DNA of 13,058 nucleotides from DATKXO01 sp035528995 (lineage in GTDB: Bacteria; Planctomycetota; Phycisphaerae; UBA1845): positions 1 through 13,058 of the forward strand of contig DATKXO010000076.1 of NCBI GenBank assembly GCA_035528995.1, read 5' to 3'. Below, in pieces: positions 1 to 6,486 of the stretch. Each line of letters opens with the position of its first letter. The first letter of the stretch is position 1. A model generated the notes under the pieces. That model was not told the DNA's origin and did no database searches. It was given only the letters and a program-made list of their open reading frames with translations. The translations under genes were made by a program, and so were the position numbers.

Positions 1-455
1 TTCCAGTTTATATGCGCTTGCTCAGGTGAGGCGCCTTTCACGAAAACCGGGATTAGTTCTCGCTGATCTGGTGGACGTCCTGCCCGCAGCCTCGCAAGTG
101 CTTCGCTTGTTACCGGGTTCGTCGTTGTGCTGCAGATTAGAACCAGATTATTGTTCTCTTTGTCATGAGCTGTGAGGTTGGGCGCATCCCGCACGCGTAT
201 CTGGGCCTGCCGTCCCGCGAGGATAAAAGCACTGATCATATTGTTGATTGCCATGAAGTCCTCGATTGCCACCTGTAAGAGGACCTTCTCGGGAGGACCT
301 TCCCTTGGCGGGAAGACGAACAGCGGGTCGTCAAGACCACTGAGGAGCGCGATTTGCCCAGCTGCTCGCCGTCGGGAGCGGGCCTTCGCCCACGCATGGG
401 TCGCCGCGGACCCTACTGTCGCTGAGATGAGGCTCGTGAGCAGCTCGCCAATCAT
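1..455 (-). CDS. Unrecognised protein, 5' part only (runs off the left edge)
   Basis: An open frame of 151 codons starts at ATG (453-455) and is still open at base 1, so the C-terminus is missing. A strong Shine-Dalgarno GGGAGG (462-467) sits 6 bases upstream and fixes the start. Residues 1-23 are mostly hydrophobic and small, followed by a basic patch (KARSRRR), which could be an N-terminal membrane anchor with the rest in the cytoplasm. Downstream is an alpha/beta-looking stretch containing DDPLFVFPPREG, then VAIEDFMAINN, then NNLVLICSTTTNPVTSEAL near residues 107-125. The last resembles a beta strand followed by a ligand-binding loop. I do not recognise the family. GC is about 58% by my hand count, below the neighbours, and rare codons occur (TTA, CTA, ATA), which suggests acquisition by transfer. 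The gene is real with good confidence; its function is unknown. Confidence 0.75.
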   Translation of the reverse strand, partial: MIGELLTSLISATVGSAATHAWAKARSRRRAAGQIALLSGLDDPLFVFPPREGPPEKVLLQVAIEDFMAINNMISAFILAGRQAQIRVRDAPNLTAHDKENNNLVLICSTTTNPVTSEALARLRAGRPPDQRELIPVFVKGASPEQAHINW

Positions 456-505
456 CGTAAACCTCCCGTGCCCAACCAACTAGCTGCCAACCAGCGTCGT
501 AGGTC

Positions 506-519
506 GGGTATGCATACCC
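506..519. promoter_or_regulatory. 14-base perfect palindrome, candidate operator
   Basis: GGGTATGCATACCC is its own reverse complement over all 14 bases. It directly abuts the proposed -10 element (520-525) of the left-edge gene and covers the predicted transcription start. A dimeric repressor bound there would block initiation. Which regulator would bind is unknown. The palindrome is seen directly; the operator role is inferred. Confidence 0.45.
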
Positions 520-547
520 AATGTACTGTATCCGATTGCCGTGTCGA
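520..547 (-). promoter_or_regulatory. Candidate sigma-70 promoter of the left-edge gene
   Basis: On the minus strand TCGACA (542-547, 5 of 6 matches to TTGACA) is followed after 16 bases by TACATT (520-525, 4 of 6 matches to TATAAT). The start would fall near base 513, giving a leader of about 58 bases to the ATG at 455. The match is moderate. Its position right beside a perfect palindrome strengthens it. Confidence 0.4.
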
Positions 548-727
548 GTCTATCATAACAGGAGGGCGGTGCAACCGGACCCTCGTCACCCTGGTAAGGC
601 CAGTCATTACTGTGGAGTCCGTGGTCAACCGACGGCAAGGCGTTGTACTAGGGGCAGTTGTACGGACAGAGGTCGCCCGCGATGACAGTCCGCGAGAACG
701 CCGGCGGCTACGTGCTCTCGTCGCCCA

Positions 728-750
728 GGCACCGGTTGGAAACCGGTGCC
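728..750. repeat. Perfect hairpin, 10-base stem, 3-base loop
   Basis: GGCACCGGTT (728-737) and AACCGGTGCC (741-750) are exact reverse complements separated by GGA. The right arm runs into GCCACAC (748-754), a tail also found after the hairpin at 2189-2206. There is no T tract on either strand, so this is not a standard rho-independent terminator. It more likely belongs to a dispersed REP-like hairpin family or protects the kbl mRNA end. Confidence 0.7.
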
Positions 751-762
751 ACACATATGCCA

Positions 763-786
763 GTGCCACACACCTGCCGGTGGCAC
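763..786. repeat. Second hairpin downstream of kbl, 7-base stem
   Basis: GTGCCAC (763-769) pairs with GTGGCAC (780-786) around a 10-base loop. Its left arm repeats the GTGCCACACA that ends the preceding hairpin, so the unit looks partly duplicated. It lies between the 728-750 hairpin and the 48-base repeat next to the kbl stop. Confidence 0.55.
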
Positions 787-809
787 ACCGTGTTGCCTGT
801 TGCCTGCGG

Positions 810-857
810 CCGCGCGGGTTCCCGACTCCGTCGGGACGGGTTCCGCCCGCGGCTCGG
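810..857 (-). repeat. 48-base hairpin repeat, copy A, just past the kbl stop
   Basis: This segment matches 2843-2890 at 43 of 48 positions by eye. Its core is a perfect hairpin, CCCGAC (821-826), loop TCC, GTCGGG (830-835). On the coding strand it begins one base after the kbl stop codon. The twin copy lies in the same orientation just after tdh. The conserved placement suggests a transcript-end or terminator-like role, or a REP-type element that settles at 3' ends. There is no T tract. Confidence 0.8.
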
Positions 858-858
858 A

Positions 859-2100
<1,242 letters not shown>

Positions 2101-2188
2101 GTCGGTTGCTCCGGTGTATGTGGTCTTTCGTTCGTCGGGTTTTGGCCGACGTCCCCTCGGTTGTCTGTTTGGTGATCCTCTGTCCGTG

Positions 2189-2237
2189 TCGGGTCTGGAG
2201 ACCCGAGCCACACCTCTGTCGAGTCTGAGGACCCGAC
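2189..2237. repeat. Two tandem imperfect hairpins between the antitoxin and kbl
   Basis: The first hairpin is perfect: TCGGGTCT (2189-2196), loop GG, AGACCCGA (2199-2206), followed by GCCACAC (2207-2213). The second pairs GTCGAGTC (2218-2225) with GACCCGAC (2230-2237), with one A-C mismatch. The two units resemble each other in direct orientation. The GCCACAC tail also follows the hairpin at 728-750, so these look like members of one dispersed family. They lie in the leader region upstream of kbl. Confidence 0.65.
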
Positions 2238-2293
2238 CTACTGTGCCTTCTCGCTTCGCAGTCGGACAGAGCGGGCAGGCGGCGGAAGACGGA

Positions 2294-2518
2294 TTACGCG
2301 GAGGACTTCTTGGCGCTGCGGCGCCCGATTCGAGCCAGGGCGCGTAGGGCCTCGTTCACGGACTGCGAGTCGGGGAAGACTTTGGCCACGTCCGGGGCCA
2401 GGACGACCAGATTCGTCCCCCCGGCGTACCGGCGGGCGTACTTGCCGCGCCGAGCCTTGCTGAAATCGTACTCGGAGAGCATGTCCCGGCCGCGTTGCGT
2501 CCTAGTCTTCTTCCTCAT
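2294..2518 (-). CDS. Small antitoxin-like partner of the BrnT toxin
   Basis: The 74-residue product has a basic N-terminus, then YDFSKARRGKYARRYAGGTN (17-36), then NLVVLAPDVAKVFPDSQSVNEALRAL (36-61). The last part reads as a beta strand followed by two helices, as in ribbon-helix-helix proteins, which bind DNA and repress their own operon. From family knowledge, proteins with this DFSxxxRGKY...FPDSxSVNEALR pattern commonly sit beside BrnT-type toxins. The ATG at 2516-2518 overlaps the end of the toxin gene by 17 bases, so translation is likely coupled. A later ATG at 2480-2482, giving MLSEYDF, is an alternative start. It is not a textbook BrnA by length, so I leave the symbol empty. Toxin neutralisation is inferred from position. 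Confidence 0.7.
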   Translation of the reverse strand: MRKKTRTQRGRDMLSEYDFSKARRGKYARRYAGGTNLVVLAPDVAKVFPDSQSVNEALRALARIGRRSAKKSSA

Positions 2519-2783
2519 AGGCCGTCTTCTCGCGCCGCGTGGCCCTGCGGGCATTGATCAATCGAATCGTGCTGCCGCGATTCGTATGGACCACGACGAC
2601 CAACCGCTCGCGGTACGTCAAGCCCATCGTAACCCACCTCTGTTCGACTGTCGAGTGCACAGGGTCCGCGATCGTCATCGACAAGGGGTCGCCGAGGACG
2701 GTAGCCGCCTCCTCGAACGATACCCCGTGTTTCTTGAGGTTCTGCTTCGCCTTCCTCTCTTCCCACTCGAATCGCAGGGCCAT
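2502..2783 (-). CDS. brnT: BrnT family ribonuclease toxin
   Basis: The 93-residue product matches the BrnT family throughout: FEWEERKAKQNLKKHGVSFEEA (5-26), DP at 32-33, DPVHSTVEQRW (40-50), a hydrophobic strand LVVVVHT (61-67), and IRLINARRATRREKTAYEE (73-91). BrnT toxins are small RNases with a RelE-like fold that stop growth by cutting RNA, and a co-transcribed partner neutralises them. Length is typical, and no truncation or lost motif is visible, so it may be active. The start is ATG 2781-2783, where similarity begins; an upstream in-frame extension to 2879 runs through the hairpin repeat and is rejected. Only a modest AAGG precedes the start. Toxin first, partner second is the usual BrnT/BrnA order. 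The pair sits between tdh and kbl. Confidence 0.85.
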   Translation of the reverse strand: MALRFEWEERKAKQNLKKHGVSFEEAATVLGDPLSMTIADPVHSTVEQRWVTMGLTYRERLVVVVHTNRGSTIRLINARRATRREKTAYEEED

Positions 2784-2842
2784 CGATCGGGTGCCTTCTG
2801 CTCCGCACGACGGGTAGTCTCTGCCGCCTGTCGTTCTCGGTT

Positions 2843-2890
2843 CCGCGCGGACTCCCGACTCCGTCGGGATGGGTTCCACCTGCGGCTCGG
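2843..2890 (-). repeat. 48-base hairpin repeat, copy B, just past the tdh stop
   Basis: This is the twin of 810-857, with five differences in 48 bases and the same orientation relative to the upstream gene. The hairpin core CCCGAC-TCC-GTCGGG is unchanged, while the substitutions fall outside it. It lies 5 bases past the tdh stop codon and about 60 bases ahead of brnT, so it separates tdh from the toxin gene. Confidence 0.8.
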
Positions 2891-2895
2891 GTCGA

Positions 2896-4011
2896 CTACT
2901 TGCCGCCCAGGCGTTTGCGGGCGGCCTGGTACTCCTTCTCGTCCGGGAAGAGGACGACCTTGGCGCTCTTGCGCGGTCGCTCGATCATCTTTTCGAAGCC
3001 GGTGGCGAAGTCGGCCAGGGGGAAGACGTTGGTGATGACCGGCGTGGGGTCCAGGCGCCCGTTGGCCAGCAGGTTCCGGTTGCGGTACCAGGTGTCGAAT
3101 ATCTTGCGGCCGTTGATGCCGTGAATCTGGCAGCCCTTGAAGACGATGCCGTTGTTGTAGTCCACGGGCAGGGGCGACTCGGCGGCGATGCCGAACGCGG
3201 TGATCCGGCCGGCTTTGCGGACCATGGCGAAGCAGTCGTCCACGGAGTTCTGCGAGCCGACCATCTCGAGGGCGATGTCGACGCCGTTTCCGCCGGTGTG
3301 GTCCAGGACGAACTCGAGGCGCTGTTTGCCGGTGGTCTTGTTGGTGTTCATCTGGAGGTCGGCCCCCATTTTGCGGGCGATCTCCATGTTGAGGTCGTAC
3401 TTTCCGAAGTGGATGATCCTGGCGACGCCGACGGCCCGGGCGACGCCGACGGCGAAGAGGCTGATCGGCCCGTCGCCGGTGATGACCATGGTCTTTCCGG
3501 CCACGTCGGCGTCCTCGCCGAGGACGGCGTAGGTGGCGTTGCCCAGCGGCTCCTGAATCGCAGCCACCTCCGGAGGGATGGAGGGGTCGTTGGGCCAGCA
3601 GATGGACTCGGGCAGGGCGAAGTACTCGGCGAAGCAGCCGTCGAAGTCCACGCCGAGGATCTTCATGTGCCGACCCACGTGGAAGGAGCCCAGCATGCTG
3701 GTCAGGTCGCCGGGGTCGTAGATGTGGGTCTCGGCGGAGATGTAGTCGCCGACCTTGATGCGCTTGCAGTGGGCGCCGACCTCGACGACCTCGCCGGCGA
3801 CCTCGTGGCCGAGGATCTGCGGGAGGGCCTTCTCACCGATGCGTCCGGCGGACCAGGGGTCCCACTTGTAGATGTGGACGTCGGTGCCGCAGATGCTGGT
3901 GGCCCGGACCTTGACCAGGACCCAGTCGGGGGGCGGCTTGGGGACGGGCTTGTCCTGCATTTCGGCGCCGAGTTCGGGCTTGGTCTTCACTACGGCTTTC
4001 ATGGTCGGCAT
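2896..4011 (-). CDS. tdh: L-threonine 3-dehydrogenase-like zinc enzyme
   Basis: Threonine 3-dehydrogenase oxidises threonine to 2-amino-3-ketobutyrate, the substrate of Kbl encoded nearby. The 371-residue product is a medium-chain dehydrogenase. The catalytic zinc site is present: Cys41 in ICGTDVHIY (with Thr43 and His46 as in Tdh), His69-Glu70 in GHE, and Glu154. His96, matching a substrate-site histidine of E. coli Tdh, is kept. Tdh-like C-terminal motifs FKGCQIHGINGRKIFDTWY (291-309) are clear. Two oddities stand out: the four-cysteine structural zinc lobe is replaced by a Cys-free segment (97-118), and the Rossmann acidic residue after strand 2 is Gly203 followed by Lys204, suggesting NADP. 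The start is ATG 4009-4011 with AGGAG 6 bases upstream. Another polyol or amino-alcohol substrate remains possible, but the kbl neighbour argues for threonine. Confidence 0.88.
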   Translation of the reverse strand: MPTMKAVVKTKPELGAEMQDKPVPKPPPDWVLVKVRATSICGTDVHIYKWDPWSAGRIGEKALPQILGHEVAGEVVEVGAHCKRIKVGDYISAETHIYDPGDLTSMLGSFHVGRHMKILGVDFDGCFAEYFALPESICWPNDPSIPPEVAAIQEPLGNATYAVLGEDADVAGKTMVITGDGPISLFAVGVARAVGVARIIHFGKYDLNMEIARKMGADLQMNTNKTTGKQRLEFVLDHTGGNGVDIALEMVGSQNSVDDCFAMVRKAGRITAFGIAAESPLPVDYNNGIVFKGCQIHGINGRKIFDTWYRNRNLLANGRLDPTPVITNVFPLADFATGFEKMIERPRKSAKVVLFPDEKEYQAARKRLGGK

Positions 4012-4114
4012 GGGGTTCTCCTGTGCGTAGCTTTCAGCCGCCGCGACGGTGCCGGCAACGGTTCGAGCAGGCCGGTGCGACGTCGCGAGGGGGCGTCGGC
4101 CCTGTTGGGCAATT

Positions 4115-4131
4115 AGCAATCCGCGTGCCAG
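4115..4131 (-). promoter_or_regulatory. Sigma-54 (-24/-12) promoter upstream of tdh
   Basis: On the minus strand the site reads CTGGCACG (4124-4131), GGA spaced, then TTGCT (4115-4119). It fits the sigma-54 consensus YTGGCACGrNNNTTGCW at all positions but one (C for r). The GG and GC doublets have the exact required spacing. It lies in the 146-base gap between the LolA-like gene and tdh; transcription would start near 4104, leaving a leader of about 90 bases. Sigma-54 promoters need an enhancer-binding activator. None is encoded in this window. Confidence 0.7.
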
Positions 4132-4157
4132 GCTCCTGTTCCGCCTCCGCGGCGTGG

Positions 4158-4916
4158 TTACGGCGCCGGCAGGGGGGCGTCGGGTGCGGCCTCCACCGTC
4201 TTCCACTTCCGGGCCTCTTCGGGCAGCTCGAAGGCGGCGTCCGAGAGGCCGGTGTTGATCGAGTCGGCCGTCAGATCGGGAAAGACGGCCGTGTTGATCT
4301 TGTTGCCGCCCTGCTCGACGGAGACGATCCTGACCGGCAGGTGCAGGGAGCGCGAGACGTAGAACTCCATGCGCTGGTAGTCCTTGGCCAGCCAACTGTC
4401 GGGCTTGGGCGTGCAGATCAGGTGGTCGGTGTCTTCGGGGTCACCCTCGGTGGGCGAGACGAGCACGACCAGGAAGTTCTTCTGAATCTGGTCCTTCTTC
4501 TGACCAAAGGGAATCAGGATGGGGGATTCCTCGATGTCGAAGAGGTCGATCTTCTCGCCGGGCTTGACCACCTCGTGCTGGATCTTGTTCTTGGCGGCCT
4601 CCTTGACCTCCCAGAGGTAGCGGCCGTCGAAGATGTACCATTCCCTTCTGTTCACCCAGACGCCGGCCTGGGCCATCTTCTCGAAGTAGATGTAGAAGGC
4701 GGGGTTCGGCTCCTGTTTCTTGTAGCGGATCTGGCCGTGCTTGGTGAACTTGTCGTCGGCCAGGACGTCCTCGACGGTGTATTGGACCTGGCACTGGAGG
4801 TCGACGACCGAGGCGCCGCGGTCTTCGAGGCGCTGGAGGATGAGGTCGATGCGCTCATCCTTGGGCGGGTCGCCGGCGAGGACGACGGCCAGAATGATGC
4901 CCAGAGCGGTTGCCAC
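4158..4916 (-). CDS. LolA-like exported protein (outer-membrane lipoprotein-sorting fold)
   Basis: The 252-residue product starts with a short hydrophobic segment (ATALGIILAVVLAG) that looks like a signal peptide, though it lacks basic residues. A helix (IDLILQRLEDRGASVVDLQC) then leads into alternating strands: VQYTVEDVLADDKFTKHGQIRY, then PAFYIYFEKM, then EWYIFDGRYLWEV and the later YVSRSLHLPVRIVSVEQGG. This pattern of 'modified/unmodified substrate, print the parameter, then body of a half-barrel' fits LolA/LolB-like proteins, which shield lipid tails in the periplasm. The start is GTG 4914-4916, supported by GGAG 8 bases upstream; a nearby ATG at about 4938 is out of frame. It is the last gene of the run that begins at the ABC permease. 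Lipid or lipoprotein binding is inferred; an uncharacterised planctomycete family is the alternative. Confidence 0.6.
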   Translation of the reverse strand: MATALGIILAVVLAGDPPKDERIDLILQRLEDRGASVVDLQCQVQYTVEDVLADDKFTKHGQIRYKKQEPNPAFYIYFEKMAQAGVWVNRREWYIFDGRYLWEVKEAAKNKIQHEVVKPGEKIDLFDIEESPILIPFGQKKDQIQKNFLVVLVSPTEGDPEDTDHLICTPKPDSWLAKDYQRMEFYVSRSLHLPVRIVSVEQGGNKINTAVFPDLTADSINTGLSDAAFELPEEARKWKTVEAAPDAPLPAP

Positions 4917-5003
4917 AGCCGAATCTCCGTATTGTTCATGGCGTAACGAATGACCCGCGGGGCGCCGTCCGTGGATGGCCGCCGGTCCGCCTGTGACGTG
5001 AAT

Positions 5004-5780
5004 TTAAGCCATCTGCCCGGTTCCGGCAAGGTCGGTCGAATCGACGGTCGGGGCCCGGCGTCGGTTCAGGGCCGACCGGAGGACCACCACGCCCGCGGCG
5101 ACCACGAGGACGGCCTGGACGATGAGGATCTGCCACCAGTTCAGGTCGAGCCAGACGGCCGACAGGGACCAGATGAGGTAGCGCGGGAAGCGGCCGACGA
5201 CGTAGCCCGCGAAGTAGCGCAGGCGGCTGTAGCGGTAGAGAATGGCCAGCCAGCGCACCACGTCCACGGGCAGGGGCAGGAATCCGAAGAGGGTCACGAC
5301 CATGAAGGGGCTCACGCCGAACCATCGGGCGGCCCAGCGGTAGAGGCGGGTGTCGCGAACCTGTCCGATTCGCCCGTAGCGCAGCAGGAAGGTGATCAGG
5401 TAGTACTCGTTGAGGTTGGCGATGCCCGTGGCGACGGCGCACAGACCGGAGACGACCAGCACGCGCAGGGGGACCGACTCGATGAGGGCGACCTGGTTCG
5501 AGGCCAGGAGCATGACGATCCAGGCGGTGGGCAGCGGGAAGAAGATGCAACACAGCGACACGTAGAAGAGCCCCAGGGCGACCAGCCACAGGCCCTGGGC
5601 GGTCGAGTCGCCGGCCGTGTACCGGGCGAAGGCCGCACAGGCCAGCAGGGTCAGGACCAGCAACCAGACGACGAACAGGAAAAACCAGCGACGCAGACCC
5701 ATGCCGTCACCGGCGCCGTCCGGGCTGGGGCCGGCCAGAAGGCGGCGGAACGAAAACCGTGTCGGGGTGTTGTCGCTCAC
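5004..5780 (-). CDS. VTT/DedA-like integral membrane protein
   Basis: The 258-residue product (from the GTG start) has about six hydrophobic segments, at roughly 32-52, 64-94 (a pair), 106-133, 155-182, 186-210 and 216-235. The segment GFLPLPVDVVRWLAILYRYS (166-185) followed by RYFAGYVVGRFPRYLIWS (188-205) resembles the core of VTT/DedA proteins, which include lipid scramblases or undecaprenyl-phosphate flippases. Early FPLPTAWIVMLLAS (81-94) fits the first re-entrant part. The chosen start, GTG 5778-5780, has AGGGAG 11 bases upstream. A TTG at 5825 would add 15 residues and overlap the ATPase gene. Its position between the transporter genes and the LolA-like gene hints at an envelope lipid role. 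The exact function is unknown and membership of the family is probable, not certain. Confidence 0.65.
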   Translation of the reverse strand: MSDNTPTRFSFRRLLAGPSPDGAGDGMGLRRWFFLFVVWLLVLTLLACAAFARYTAGDSTAQGLWLVALGLFYVSLCCIFFPLPTAWIVMLLASNQVALIESVPLRVLVVSGLCAVATGIANLNEYYLITFLLRYGRIGQVRDTRLYRWAARWFGVSPFMVVTLFGFLPLPVDVVRWLAILYRYSRLRYFAGYVVGRFPRYLIWSLSAVWLDLNWWQILIVQAVLVVAAGVVVLRSALNRRRAPTVDSTDLAGTGQMA

Positions 5781-5811
5781 GTGCGGTGCGGCTCCCTGGT
5801 GGTCGCGCGAA

Positions 5812-6486
5812 TCAGTCGTCGACAAAGCGTCCGTCTCTCATGTGGATGATGCGATCGGCGGCGGCGGCGCAGTCGAGGCTGTGGGTGATCATCACGACGG
5901 TCAGGCCGTGCTCTGCGTGGAAGCGGCGGAACAGGTCCAGGACGTTCCGGGTGTTGTCGGAGTCGAGGTTTCCGGTCGGCTCGTCGGCCAGCAGCAGGGC
6001 GGGCCGGCAGGCGACGGCCCGGGCAATGGCGGCCCGTTGTTGCTCGCCGATGGACAGGTGGCCGGGCTTGCGGTGGGCCAGGCCCTTGAGGCCGACGCTG
6101 TCCAGGACCTCGTCGACCTGTCCATCGGCCACGACGCCGCGGAGGCGCAGAGCCAGTTTGACGTTGCCGGCGGCGGAGATCGTGCTGAGCAGGTTGAACC
6201 GCTGAAAGACGAAGCCGATCTTGTCGCGGCGCAGGGCGGTTCGGCCGCGATCCGAGAGGCGGAGGCAATCCACGCCGTCGAGTCGGAGTGTTCCGGCCTG
6301 GGTCGGCGGGCACATCAGGCCCAGGACGTTGAGCAGCGTGGACTTGCCGCATCCGCTGGGGCCCATGACGGCCAGGAACGCGCCGCGGTCGATGGTCAGG
6401 TCCACGCCGTGAAGAGCGCGGCAGACGCGATCGCCGTCGCGGTAGTGCTTGGCCAGGCCTCGGGCTTGCAGGATCGGCTCGTTCAT
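5812..6486 (-). CDS. ABC transporter ATP-binding subunit, LolD/MacB/DevA type
   Basis: This 224-residue ATPase drives the permease encoded just upstream. All ABC motifs are visible: Walker A GPSGCGKST (42-50), Q-loop Gln95 in FVFQRFNLL, a signature written LSIGEQQR (144-151) rather than LSGGQQQR, Walker B LLLADEP (164-170), D-loop GNLD (172-175) and His202. The size, QRFNLL and ADEPTGNLD place it with LolD, MacB and DevA/HrtA, which work by mechanotransmission on periplasmic partners rather than moving a substrate through the membrane. Its ATG overlaps the permease stop as ATGA, so the two are translationally coupled and surely form one complex. The signature-motif Ile is uncommon but seen in related proteins. 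The substrate cannot be read from the sequence. Confidence 0.92.
   Translation of the reverse strand: MNEPILQARGLAKHYRDGDRVCRALHGVDLTIDRGAFLAVMGPSGCGKSTLLNVLGLMCPPTQAGTLRLDGVDCLRLSDRGRTALRRDKIGFVFQRFNLLSTISAAGNVKLALRLRGVVADGQVDEVLDSVGLKGLAHRKPGHLSIGEQQRAAIARAVACRPALLLADEPTGNLDSDNTRNVLDLFRRFHAEHGLTVVMITHSLDCAAAADRIIHMRDGRFVDD

Larger units (their letters stand above)
456..858. other. Gene-free stretch of about 400 bases
   Basis: No convincing gene is seen between the left-edge gene and the kbl stop codon. The open frames here, on both strands, are Arg/Thr/Ser-rich with no recognisable motif or ribosome-binding site. The part next to the left-edge gene (456-547) holds its leader, palindrome and promoter candidate. 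Nothing notable was seen in about 550-725. The part next to kbl (728-857) is a stack of three hairpins lying downstream of kbl. Confidence 0.7.

Noticed and set aside
172..483. Plus-strand 103-codon frame at the left edge
   Set aside because: The opposite strand has the strong ribosome-binding site and protein-like sequence; this frame is its antisense.
452..769. Minus-strand 105-codon frame in the left gene-free stretch
   Set aside because: It is Arg/Thr/Ser-rich, has no ribosome-binding site, and overlaps the promoter, palindrome and hairpin ahead of a much better supported gene.
728..786. Possible CRISPR-like array from the repeated GTGCCACACA
   Set aside because: Only two short copies exist, spaced by 7 bases, with hairpin geometry rather than regular repeat-spacer units.
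2101..2211. N-terminal extension of kbl
   Set aside because: Similarity to Kbl and the GGAG site both place the start at 2100; the extension is Arg/Pro-rich and enters the hairpin repeat.
4077..4086. Palindrome GCGACGTCGC between the sigma-54 site and tdh
   Set aside because: A 10-base CG-rich palindrome is easily expected by chance in this composition, and nothing else supports an operator role.
2869..4116. Plus-strand frame of 415 codons opposite tdh
   Set aside because: Composition (Val, Asp, Gly, Leu) and position show it is the antisense shadow of tdh, and it begins inside the 48-base repeat.
4936..5029. Alternative ATG start region for the LolA-like protein (MNNTEIRL frame)
   Set aside because: That ATG is out of frame with the conserved protein; the GTG at 4916 has a well-spaced GGAG and gives the hydrophobic N-terminus.
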